Source: Mesorhizobium_K sp040049215 | Lineage (GTDB): Bacteria; Pseudomonadota; Alphaproteobacteria; Rhizobiales; Rhizobiaceae | Length of the DNA: 64,000 bases | Assembly: GCF_040049215.1 (NCBI RefSeq) | Contig: NZ_JBDZDN010000001.1 | Location: forward strand, 2,232,001-2,296,000 | Direction of reading: 5' to 3' | Shown: piece by piece, positions 35,902 to 44,960 of the stretch | Position numbering within the stretch: the stretch's first letter is position 1 | Layout: every line of letters begins with the position of its first letter | Program-made: the position numbers and the translations under genes | The notes under the pieces: generated by a model | Seen by the model: the letters and a program-made list of their open reading frames with translations, nothing else | Database searches by the model: none | What the model was told of the DNA's origin: nothing

Positions 35902-38900
35902 TCAGCTCCTCGCCTGCTCGAGCTTCTTCGCAGCCTGGCGGAGCTTCTCCGGCTTGACGCTGGTCGAAATCTGCGTCTCGGACTTGCCGCCGCGCAGCTT
36001 ATATTTGACGTTTGCTCGGGCGGTGATCTTGAAGAACCTCGAGATGCGGATCGTGACGGTCAATGTGCCGTCGCCGTCGATCTGGCCGCTGTCGCGATAG
36101 GTCATGCGCAGCATCAGCGTGATGCCGACCGTCACGATGCCGGCGACATTCACGTGTCCGGCGATGACCAGCACCACCGAGATGGCTAGCCCGCCGCCGG
36201 GCTTTCCAATCAGCTTGCGATAGGACAACGTGCCGGACAGCGTGATGAACACCTGGCCCGAGAACGGTCCGAACGCGAAGGCCAGCGACGCTGACCCGCC
36301 CGCGCCTGCCTCAACCAGCACCATCAGCTCGTTGTCGAACGGACGGTACTGGGCTTCAAGCTGGATGTAGCCGGTGCCGCCGATGATGAAGATCGCGAAG
36401 ATGAACGGCCGGTCTATCGTCGACAGGTTGAAGCGATCCGCCAGCATGAAGTCCGGATAGGCGACAAGCTTGAACCGGTTCTCGATCGAGACGTTCTGGA
36501 CGCCGCTTGTGCCGAAGTTCAGCGATATCGGTGGGATGGCGAACTGGTGCTCGACGCCAACGGGCATGCCGTTTTCAGTGATGGTGTTCAGGCCGCCCGG
36601 ATCGCCGCCGAACAGGGTGGAGAGAAAGTCCTGGATGAACTTGAACTGCGGATTCAGCCTGATGTTCTTAGGGTCGAACTCGACGTCGAGGCCCTTCTCC
36701 TTCGTGAAGTTCAGTCCGAACTTGTTGAAGCTGACCATCGACTGTCCGCCGGCCACCATGTCGATGGTGGTCTGGATGCGGCCGAAACCGGTCTGGGTAA
36801 CCTTGTCTTGATCCTTGGAAGCTTCCAGGCGAACCTGGCCGACAAGCTGCATGTCGACGAAGTCGGCCTTGAAGACGCCGACCGAAAACAGGCTCCGGCG
36901 TCCGGGCATTGGCGCATTGATGTCGACCTGGACCCAGGCCCGCGCCTGTTTCTTGTCGAAATCATGCGTGATCTTGACCGCGTCGCGGACACCGGCCGGG
37001 ATCTTGTAGCCTCGGAACAGCCGATCGAGTTTTGCTCCGCCGAAGTTGCGGAACACCTTACCGATGTCGAGACTGCCCAGGTCGGCGGGCAAGAGACGGT
37101 CGCCGATCTTGTCAAACGGTAAAGATAATCCGAGGCCCTTCAGCTCGTCGCCAAGACGGTTGAACAGCGCGTTCGCCTTGGTCGTTTCGATGATGTCCGA
37201 GAGTTCGTCGAAGCCGGACCGAATGCGGTCGATGTCTGCCTTCAATGCCGCAATTTCCGGCGCCGAGGTGACCGCCGAATAGAGCTTCAAGATGTTAGAC
37301 GGGGCCGCCATCAGACCGCCGTCGTCCAGCTTGCCGGCAAGGTCGAACAGCCGGTCGGCATAAGTACCGGCCGTCTCGAAGCTGCGCGACAGATCGTTCT
37401 GAAGGCGGCGCACCGAATAGTCGAACGACTTCAGTGCACCCAGAAGCTTCTCGGCATCTTTGATTGTGTCAGGGATAGGTCCAAGTGCGGCGATGAAGTT
37501 GTTATAGGCCTTGTCGAGTTCCTCCTCTACAAACGCTTGCAGCTCATTTCCCATCGCACCCAGGCGGCGAGCAGCTTCGTCGACGCCTTCATAGATGGCG
37601 GCGCATGCGGCGGACAGCTCCGCCATCGTTCCCAACGCGGCGGCCGAGAGGTCGCGAACGACTTCGCCGATGACCTCCTCGAACTGCAGGAGGCGCGCTC
37701 GCACAAGCTCCCTGTCCTGCAGGTCGATCTCGTCAGGCAGCGGCCGCAGCAGCAGATCGACGGCCGGCGCGACGACCGAATTTGCGAGGAGGGTGTCGAC
37801 AAGCGCATCGGGCGACAGAGCGTGCTGCGCGGAGGCCAGCGCGGCGCGAACATCGTCGATGATCGGCACAGCAGCTGCGGGGATTGCCCGAATTTCAACT
37901 TGCAGGTCGGCACGGAGCTGATCGACCGCCGTGGTCGCGGGAATGACCACTGCATAGATCTCGCTGTCGATATTCTTGACGGGACCGTCGATGAACGAAG
38001 CGATGCGCAGCAACTCGCCGCCGATACGCTCGACGAGTAGAGTGTTGAAGTCGCCTGCGATCTCCGAGCCGAGTTCGGCGGCAATGTCATTTAGAGCGCC
38101 GGCGATCGCGTCGACATGCTCCTGCAAGATCTTCCCGATCTCCGAAAGCGCCGCTAGCATTCTGTCCATGGCCAGGCTGATGTTGCCAAGCGATTGGTCA
38201 GTGGCGGTGTCAACCGCGTTTGCGAGTACTTGAGCCTCACCTATCTTTTTCAGAGCCGCCTCGCGAAGGTCCCTTATCTTCTCCGCAGCTTTGACGACCT
38301 TGTCCTGAAGCGCTTGACTCTTGATGGTCTTCGCCTTGGCGATCAGCTCCTCGATCTTTGAACGGGGAGGTGTTCCGATCTGCGTATCCAGGTCACGCAG
38401 AGCCGCGTCGATCTTCTTCACGGCCTTGCTGACCCCGTCGGCGACGTGTGCCGTGAGGGCGTTTGCGCTCAGGCTCGCCTGCGCGACTTCAGACAGAATC
38501 CGGGCGATGTGGCCGCCGACGGCCTGCGAGACGTTATTCAGTTCGACACCGAGCCGCTGTCGGCATTCGTCGATGGCGGCGCCGATATCGTCCGCCACAC
38601 TGCTGAGCGTGGCGATCAAGCCATTGCGGAACGCCTTCCTGCGATCTTCAGACCACGGCTTGGCATGGTCATAGCCTGCTACGAACTGCTCAATGCGCCG
38701 GTGGGCGCGCTCGAATACCGCGTCGACCTCTGTCTCGAGGTCGACAAGGATCGACCTTGCCTTTTCGACCCCTTCATCGAGATTGCCGATATCGGAGCTA
38801 GCATCGGCAAAAATCGGTTGAAGCTGCTTCAGCGCTGTCTTTGTGAGTGTGTCCCGAAGCATATCCTTGGTGACGGGAAGCTTGTCGAGCAGAGCAGCTC

Positions 38901-41900
38901 CATCGCCGACTAGATCGTGGATGGCGGTGCGCAGCAGCATCTCCTTGCGCTGCACCATGCCGATCGTGTCCTGTTTCAGCTTGTCGCAGAACGCGCCGCC
39001 GCTTTTGAGCGTCGCCTTAAAGTCTCTGAATTTGTCGAGATCACCAGGATTTACCAGGCCGACCAAGTGGCCCTTCAGTTCTTTCTTGAGAGTTTCCCAA
39101 CCAGCAGGCAACCGCAGATCGGCGAGCAGCTTCCTTACTTGCTCGGGATTTTTGTCCCTTATAGCTTTCGCCAGCGGGCGATTCTGACCCTGACCCGCGA
39201 TGTCGTCGAATTTGTCCTTCCCGACAAAAGTGAAATCGGGATCCTCGGTCTTCCAATACGCGATTTTGGCCACGTTGTCGGCGGCCGCGTCGCGCTTCAG
39301 TTTGGCCGACGCGTCAAGCGCCATTCCAAGCTCGTCATGCAGGCCGTAGCCGGCCGCATGGCTCGCTCGCATGAAGGTCACGGACTCCAGATCGACAAAG
39401 ACCGGCTTGCCGGCACGGCCGGCGTTGATCATGGTCTTGCGAGCCGCTGGCGCCAGCCGCCATGTGAATTGGCGCAGCCCGGGCAGGATGCGGCCTACCG
39501 ACCGGCGGCGACCCTCAACATATTCGTCCGTCGGACCGGTCAGTTTCTGCGATGCACTATCGGATTTTTCCGATATCAGTTTCGATGCCGGCATGTTGGC
39601 GAAGTCGAGCCCCAATCTCGACTGCCACAGATCGGTGTCGCTGGTGGTCGCCCTGAAGTCGGCGAAGAAAAAACAATAGTCCGGGTCGGTACACTCGTGA
39701 CGGGCGGGTTCCTCGTCATCTTCGCCCGTGGTAAGGGCAACGATATCGGGCATCGCATATACTTGCGGCCGCTGCCGCGCGCTCAATCGGTTCCAAAGCG
39801 GAATCTTCCAGCCGAAATCACCGACATCGGTGCTCCACGCGCTGTCGACATTGATGATGCGTGAGTTGAAGCGTACCCGCTCGAAGAATGCGGAGGTCCG
39901 CTGGTCCGCGTTGGCAAAGTCGGGATAGCGGCGCTCCGGCTGGATCAACTCAATATACTCACGCACCTTACGCAGTACCGGTCGGCGCGTCCGGGTCCTG
40001 TGCGGATCTTGCTCTTTCAGCGGCGCAAACTGTGCCGAGGCGTTCACCGTTCGCTCGTAGACGACGACGTGCTTGGCGCGATGCCATGACGCGCAGATGC
40101 GGCCCAGCACTTCGACCTGCTGGCGCTGGACCTGTCCGTTATAGGTCTCGGAGATGATCGTGACTTTGCCGTCGAGAAATTCGGCTTTCTGCGTTGCGTC
40201 ACCACCAATGGGGGAGAAGGCAATGCGCTCGATGACGCCGCCCTTGGACGCGGGGAACTCCACAAGGGCCTTGAACAGATTGTTCGACTCGACCGGCCAG
40301 ATCGCGCCGCCCGACAGCCCGTGCGGATGATGTCTCGGCTTGTCGGCGATTTCTTGCTTCTCGTCCTTCGGTGTCTCGTTGCCGACCATCGGGGTCGACT
40401 TGACGGAGGCATCCGGACCAAGCGGGTGTCGGTGCAGGGCTGTGCCGCGCAGTGAGAAGGAGACACCATCGCTGAAGCGAGCGGGCGTGAAATCGACTGC
40501 GGAATCGAGGTCGCGCGCCCAGACTTCCAGCCGCTCCGGTCGCCGTGCCACGGCGGAGAGAACAGCGCTCCAGCGACTGCGCTGGTCGGTCGGCGCTGTG
40601 TCGCCGCCGCGGCCGGGCAGCCGACCGGTCAGCGCCTCGATTTCGGCGATGCGAGCGCCACGCGAGACACCGGTCTCCTTCGACACGTCGATGCCTACCG
40701 GCAGGCCGTACAGGAACTCAGCCCGCAGATAAGAGAGCTGGGCGCCGAGGCCGTATTCGCCGCGCTGGCGGAAGATTTCGTAGCTGGTCGATTCCGGCAC
40801 GAAATAGCCGCGCTCGACGTCGCTCGGGCGGATCCAGAATTCCGCCGACGGCGTCAGCCGGAACTGGACCGCCCGATGTCGGAGCGGGGGTCGGTCCATC
40901 GATTCCGCCGGATCGGGAACGTAGGGCAGCGGCGTGTTCGCATTGGAGCCCGGTTCTAAGTCGTGGATCTCCAGGCGCCGCGGCTTGTCGGCGCTTTCGC
41001 CGATCGCCTGCGGCGGCAGGACGTAATGATAATAGGGGGTGACGACCTTGTATTGCCAAAGGCGCGTATCGCCGGAATAGGCGGCGACGGAGGCGCTGGC
41101 CGCATCGCCACGCGATCCGAGCGGGCTGTGCGTGAATTTCAAGACCGAGAATGGCTCCTGGGACAGCACCACGAAAGACCTTGGCTCACCATTCGCAGTG
41201 GCTTTGGTAAGGTCGAAGACGTCGGCCTCGAGACGACGGTCATCGCGTGGCGTCAGCCGTTCGGTAACGCGGAGCCAATAGGAGGACACACCCGGGCTGC
41301 CTCTAGCCGGCGAGCTTTTGCCGACTGGGACGAGCAGAGGTCCGGGCCGAGCGGTCCGGTCGAAGCGTGAAATATCGACTGTGATCTGGTCTACCTGTTC
41401 CGCCGGAATCCAGATCCTAAACTCGACCGCCGCATTGCCGCGAGGATAGATCAAGGCGGGCAGGCCGGCCGCACTGACTTCTCCCTCCCTTCCGATGCGC
41501 AGGTGCTGGTCCTGGTTCTTGCGCAGCTCGTCAGGAACCTGGACGCGGCCTTTGCTGCCTTTGAACCGGAGCGCGCTCAATCGTCCTGACCATTCGTCAG
41601 CGCCTCTGGGGCCGAAAATCTCTATCAGTGTCAGGTTGTAGGAGGCGAAATAGCCATCGCCGGCACGGATATCCGTCGCGCTTGACGGCGGCCACGTGTC
41701 GTCGTGTGAGAGCTTTGCTGCCAGCCCCACGCTGCCCGTCTGGAAGAAGCTGATGTCGTGCAGCTCAACGGAAAGCGTCGTTGTCCCTTCAAATCCTGGA
41801 ATAAGCGTCGTTTCGCCGGCCAGCGTGAGCCGCATCGGCGGGCGCGACCAGCCGACCGAATCCGTGCTCTTGCCCCAGGCGACCAGACCGACCGGATTAA

Positions 41901-43416
41901 AGAGTGCGTCGACCGGAGCGCCGTAGAGGCAGAAAGTCATCTCCCGTTTGTCAGCGGCGGTTGCGTTGAGAATGTCCGGGAGGAAGGAGTGCGGCAACCC
42001 CGCCTCGCCCGCGATCATAGCATCTCGTGTCGCGGCGAGGCTGCTGTTGGCCAGCGGCAGCAAGCCGGCCCGTACCGGCTCCTTGGGATTCGCCGCGACG
42101 CCCGTCAGGTCGTTGACGGCCTCCTTCCAGAGCAGCCGGAGCTTGACCTTGCCCCCCCAGTCGCGGCCGTCGTCGCTGGCGTCGCGTGGCATCTCCGGCG
42201 GCCAGATATTGCCAGGCTTGATGTCCCAGGCCAGTTCGCAGTCGACAAACAAGGTTTTGCCCAAAGCCAATAGCGAAACGACCGGGCCCGGCGACTTATA
42301 TTGCACCGAGTTCACCACAGGCCCGCCGAGCTCTTGAGCAAGCCGGATCTGAAAAGCCTTTTTGACTATCGTCACATCGCTCGCCGCGTCCGGGTAGGCG
42401 GTTTTAATCGCGATGCGGTAGATCAGCCGGTTATCGTCAAAGCGAAGGCTGAGGGATGTCGGGGCCAGCACTTTGGCGACCTCGTCCTCGTGCTTCCCGT
42501 CGTCATCGTCGCGTCCGAGCGCGAATCCGTAGTTTTCGAGGATGCGTCTGACCGGAACCTTCAGTGTGGCCGGCCATAGCAGTTCGATGGGAATGTGGTT
42601 TTTTCTTCCCTCTCCCTTGCCGTCCAAATTGACGAAATAGCCCATTCGATCCGGCTTCGTGGCGAAGCCGAACTTGCCAAGGTGCCGATCGGCCACGGCG
42701 TCGAAGGCGTTGACCAGGTAGGACTGCGGATCTTCCAATTCCTTGGAAGCATCGCCCTCGACCCAACCCCCCACCAGCGTATGGGGGACAAGCGGATCCG
42801 CGCCGCGTTTCGAGACGGTGTTATAGACCACGCCGAAAGAAAAGCCCGGTACATCGAGCGACTTGTCGTCCTTCAGGCTGCGTATCACCGGAAGCGGCAG
42901 GTTGAGATTGAAGCGAAACAGATTGTCCACGTAATGATAGAGCGCGAGCGAGGAATGCGTCATGCTGTCGGCGTGATACTTGACCTGCTCTACCAGCGGC
43001 CACGTCAGCGTGACTTTGTCCGAGACGGGCTGCTGCGAGCTGGCTTGCTCTTGAACGATCTGCTGCAGCAGGAAAGCACCGCGGAACAGGATTTTTGGGT
43101 AGTCAGGGTCCGCCCGCTTGCCGGCGAGCCAGATGACGCCGCCGGTTTTCCGCTGATCCTTGAACCATGTCAGCGCCTCGCCCTGCGTCAAGGCAAACAG
43201 CAACTTCGTGTCTCGCGCGGGATCGGGTATGCTGTTGTCCGGCTCGATGCGGCCGGGACGCCATTTCAGCAGTCCTGTGTGCGTCCCATCGGATTCCTTG
43301 TGAAAGAATATCTCGATCAGGCCGGCCTGCTTGTCCTTATCCGAAGGATTTTCGAGTGGACGGTTCGGCACCGGCGGCCAGTGAAAATTTCCGAACAGCC
43401 TGAATGCCAGAAACAT
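35902..43416 (-). CDS. giant uncharacterised protein, 2504 residues
   Basis: The first gene of the giant pair. AAGGA lies 5 nt before ATG 43416. Three zones are visible. Residues 1 to about 1400 are a beta-rich multidomain region. About 1405-2120 is almost entirely helical, Ala/Leu/Glu/Asp/Lys-rich and heptad-like, so a long coiled-coil stalk. About 2190-2490 alternates Gly and hydrophobic residues (for example GAGGSASLAFAFGPFSG and VNVAGIVTVGITLMLRM), like amphipathic beta strands. There is no N-terminal signal. The layout of head, long coiled stalk and beta terminus suggests a structural or membrane-interacting machine, but this is inference; I recognise no family. It is divergent from the six-cysteine protein gene. 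Confidence 0.8.
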   Translation of the reverse strand: MFLAFRLFGNFHWPPVPNRPLENPSDKDKQAGLIEIFFHKESDGTHTGLLKWRPGRIEPDNSIPDPARDTKLLFALTQGEALTWFKDQRKTGGVIWLAGKRADPDYPKILFRGAFLLQQIVQEQASSQQPVSDKVTLTWPLVEQVKYHADSMTHSSLALYHYVDNLFRFNLNLPLPVIRSLKDDKSLDVPGFSFGVVYNTVSKRGADPLVPHTLVGGWVEGDASKELEDPQSYLVNAFDAVADRHLGKFGFATKPDRMGYFVNLDGKGEGRKNHIPIELLWPATLKVPVRRILENYGFALGRDDDDGKHEDEVAKVLAPTSLSLRFDDNRLIYRIAIKTAYPDAASDVTIVKKAFQIRLAQELGGPVVNSVQYKSPGPVVSLLALGKTLFVDCELAWDIKPGNIWPPEMPRDASDDGRDWGGKVKLRLLWKEAVNDLTGVAANPKEPVRAGLLPLANSSLAATRDAMIAGEAGLPHSFLPDILNATAADKREMTFCLYGAPVDALFNPVGLVAWGKSTDSVGWSRPPMRLTLAGETTLIPGFEGTTTLSVELHDISFFQTGSVGLAAKLSHDDTWPPSSATDIRAGDGYFASYNLTLIEIFGPRGADEWSGRLSALRFKGSKGRVQVPDELRKNQDQHLRIGREGEVSAAGLPALIYPRGNAAVEFRIWIPAEQVDQITVDISRFDRTARPGPLLVPVGKSSPARGSPGVSSYWLRVTERLTPRDDRRLEADVFDLTKATANGEPRSFVVLSQEPFSVLKFTHSPLGSRGDAASASVAAYSGDTRLWQYKVVTPYYHYVLPPQAIGESADKPRRLEIHDLEPGSNANTPLPYVPDPAESMDRPPLRHRAVQFRLTPSAEFWIRPSDVERGYFVPESTSYEIFRQRGEYGLGAQLSYLRAEFLYGLPVGIDVSKETGVSRGARIAEIEALTGRLPGRGGDTAPTDQRSRWSAVLSAVARRPERLEVWARDLDSAVDFTPARFSDGVSFSLRGTALHRHPLGPDASVKSTPMVGNETPKDEKQEIADKPRHHPHGLSGGAIWPVESNNLFKALVEFPASKGGVIERIAFSPIGGDATQKAEFLDGKVTIISETYNGQVQRQQVEVLGRICASWHRAKHVVVYERTVNASAQFAPLKEQDPHRTRTRRPVLRKVREYIELIQPERRYPDFANADQRTSAFFERVRFNSRIINVDSAWSTDVGDFGWKIPLWNRLSARQRPQVYAMPDIVALTTGEDDEEPARHECTDPDYCFFFADFRATTSDTDLWQSRLGLDFANMPASKLISEKSDSASQKLTGPTDEYVEGRRRSVGRILPGLRQFTWRLAPAARKTMINAGRAGKPVFVDLESVTFMRASHAAGYGLHDELGMALDASAKLKRDAAADNVAKIAYWKTEDPDFTFVGKDKFDDIAGQGQNRPLAKAIRDKNPEQVRKLLADLRLPAGWETLKKELKGHLVGLVNPGDLDKFRDFKATLKSGGAFCDKLKQDTIGMVQRKEMLLRTAIHDLVGDGAALLDKLPVTKDMLRDTLTKTALKQLQPIFADASSDIGNLDEGVEKARSILVDLETEVDAVFERAHRRIEQFVAGYDHAKPWSEDRRKAFRNGLIATLSSVADDIGAAIDECRQRLGVELNNVSQAVGGHIARILSEVAQASLSANALTAHVADGVSKAVKKIDAALRDLDTQIGTPPRSKIEELIAKAKTIKSQALQDKVVKAAEKIRDLREAALKKIGEAQVLANAVDTATDQSLGNISLAMDRMLAALSEIGKILQEHVDAIAGALNDIAAELGSEIAGDFNTLLVERIGGELLRIASFIDGPVKNIDSEIYAVVIPATTAVDQLRADLQVEIRAIPAAAVPIIDDVRAALASAQHALSPDALVDTLLANSVVAPAVDLLLRPLPDEIDLQDRELVRARLLQFEEVIGEVVRDLSAAALGTMAELSAACAAIYEGVDEAARRLGAMGNELQAFVEEELDKAYNNFIAALGPIPDTIKDAEKLLGALKSFDYSVRRLQNDLSRSFETAGTYADRLFDLAGKLDDGGLMAAPSNILKLYSAVTSAPEIAALKADIDRIRSGFDELSDIIETTKANALFNRLGDELKGLGLSLPFDKIGDRLLPADLGSLDIGKVFRNFGGAKLDRLFRGYKIPAGVRDAVKITHDFDKKQARAWVQVDINAPMPGRRSLFSVGVFKADFVDMQLVGQVRLEASKDQDKVTQTGFGRIQTTIDMVAGGQSMVSFNKFGLNFTKEKGLDVEFDPKNIRLNPQFKFIQDFLSTLFGGDPGGLNTITENGMPVGVEHQFAIPPISLNFGTSGVQNVSIENRFKLVAYPDFMLADRFNLSTIDRPFIFAIFIIGGTGYIQLEAQYRPFDNELMVLVEAGAGGSASLAFAFGPFSGQVFITLSGTLSYRKLIGKPGGGLAISVVLVIAGHVNVAGIVTVGITLMLRMTYRDSGQIDGDGTLTVTIRISRFFKITARANVKYKLRGGKSETQISTSVKPEKLRQAAKKLEQARS

Positions 43417-43782
43417 GCTGTCCTTTCCGCGGCATCGTTTGCCTGGACGCCAGACATTCGGCTCCGCTATGCGCTCTGCGCAACTTCCCCACCTCCACGA
43501 ACATCAATTCGTGAAGTCGATCAGGCCTCGCGGTAAGTCTACAGCCCCACTCGCAAAACGAGTTCACCTCGACCACAATTGTCTTGCGATGCGACAGTCA
43601 ATCGAAGCGAGCTTTTGCTCTATTTGATCTCCCCGGATAGAAAGATGACAGAATTTTTGTCGCCGATCAAGCGTCAGTCTATTGCCACCGCGAGGATTGC
43701 GTAAGAGTATGCTGAAGACGGCAAGGTGCGATTTAGCTGAAGACGGCGGTCCTCCTTGATGCCAATCCTTCGGGAGGGGAAT
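43417..43782. promoter_or_regulatory. divergent promoter region of the giant-gene operon
   Basis: About 365 bp between the giant genes (minus) and the six-cysteine protein gene (plus). No gene is supported inside it. It must carry the start signals for both directions, so the two sides are probably co-regulated. Confidence 0.5.
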
Positions 43783-44646
43783 ATGCCTGTAGGGGTGCAG
43801 TCTTTTACGACGCCGGCCGGCAATGTTGTGCCAGCACAAAATGGCAACAAGTATAATGGTCCGTTTGTCAACAAGGCCACTTTCACCCATGGCAGTGGCG
43901 AAACCTGCTCGCCCCTCGAATACCGACAATATGTCAAGGGTACTTTCAAAGTGGCAGGCGCCGCGATTGCACATAGTCTTTGCGGCAGCGATTTCCTCAG
44001 TCCAACAACGTTCAAGGAAGATGGCTGCGGCCCCGGCCCAACAGTGGATCCTTGCACCGCTTACGGGCATCGGGGGTGTCCCACCAACCCAAAGGACAAA
44101 TATATCCCCAACCAGGCTGCGGGATGCAATTTCTACATGGAAGACGAGCCTGGCTTCACCAATATAAGCAGTGGAACCAGCTACGAGATCGATCTGAGCT
44201 TCAAGGGCCAGATCATCAACACGACAACCGGCGCGGTGGTGGAGACTCGCAACTGGACAGTAAAGGGTCAGACGATTGCCGCGTTTGGCCCTATAGAGGC
44301 GATGGCAATGGTTGGACTGCGAGCCTCTGACACAGTTCAAGGGGTATATGTGGGCCGCTCCCAGACGACCGGCCTGCCTGAAGTTTATGTGATTATTTCA
44401 CGCGGGATTGGCGAGCCTCCACTCGACGCGGCCGCGATATCCGTCACCCTCCCTAACGCGCAAGGGGTAATGCCGCTGGCCGGTCCTGCAACGGTGCACG
44501 AGATAACTATGCGCGGCCGCAGCACAGCGACTGTTGTCTTTCCCCTGGCGGCAGAGGTCGCGCTGCCGGCTGAGGCACGCATCAAGGTGCCGGGCGGCAC
44601 GCTGCGCTTTGACGTCCAGCCTGCGAGTGTCGTAGATGTGGAATAG
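43783..44646 (+). CDS. six-cysteine hypothetical protein of the giant-gene island
   Basis: A 287-residue protein. GGGAGGGG a few nt upstream decides ATG 43783. All six cysteines (42, 67, 82, 91, 99, 115) lie in the first 120 residues, among conserved-looking motifs such as EYRQYVKGTF, YGHRGCP and GCNFYMEDEPGF, consistent with a disulfide or metal-stabilised domain. The C-terminal half is beta-rich. No classical signal peptide is seen, so export, if any, would need another route. It is divergent from the giant genes and upstream of the amidohydrolase. No family recognised. Confidence 0.65.
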   Translation: MPVGVQSFTTPAGNVVPAQNGNKYNGPFVNKATFTHGSGETCSPLEYRQYVKGTFKVAGAAIAHSLCGSDFLSPTTFKEDGCGPGPTVDPCTAYGHRGCPTNPKDKYIPNQAAGCNFYMEDEPGFTNISSGTSYEIDLSFKGQIINTTTGAVVETRNWTVKGQTIAAFGPIEAMAMVGLRASDTVQGVYVGRSQTTGLPEVYVIISRGIGEPPLDAAAISVTLPNAQGVMPLAGPATVHEITMRGRSTATVVFPLAAEVALPAEARIKVPGGTLRFDVQPASVVDVE

Positions 44647-44754
44647 GTTCAGTAGTTAGGAGACTTTGCCACAGTTCGGTTTCGTTCGTCTGCCCACAGA
44701 GCGGCGCTGGTAACAGTAGCGATGAGGTGAGCCGAGAGTTAAAAGGCGTGAGGG

Positions 44755-44956
44755 ATGATTCCGCGTATAGATACAAACCGCTCATACCGGGAAAAACATT
44801 TCTAAATATCGCTTCGAGCAGCAAGGTCAAATCGTTGAAGACTATGTGCTTCTCAGAGAAACAAATTCTCCTGAGGCGGCCGTTTATCGTAGGCTAATTT
44901 CTCAGGCGTTCGATATTGACGCAACCGTGTTAAAGCTATGGGCACTGGCGGAGTAG
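44755..44956 (+). pseudogene. small gene upstream of the amidohydrolase, frameshifted in an A-tract
   Basis: ATG 44755 (AAGG 8 nt upstream) opens MIPRIDTNRSYREK and then stops after 16 codons. Removing one A from the run at 44792-44796 joins it to an open frame with excellent composition (NISKYRFEQQGQIVEDYVLL ... FDIDATVLKLWALAE), ending in TAG at 44954-44956. The restored protein has 66 residues. Its stop lies 4 nt before the amidohydrolase GTG. It is either a recent pseudogene, an assembly error, or a site of transcriptional or ribosomal slippage. No family recognised. Confidence 0.5.
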
Positions 44957-44960
44957 TTTT

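Noticed and set aside
29441..43416. Tc-toxin (TcA plus TcB/TcC) interpretation of the giant pair
   Set aside because: Sizes are similar, but I see no Rhs/YD repeats, no TcB-binding or neuraminidase-like signatures; kept only as a structural comparison to test.
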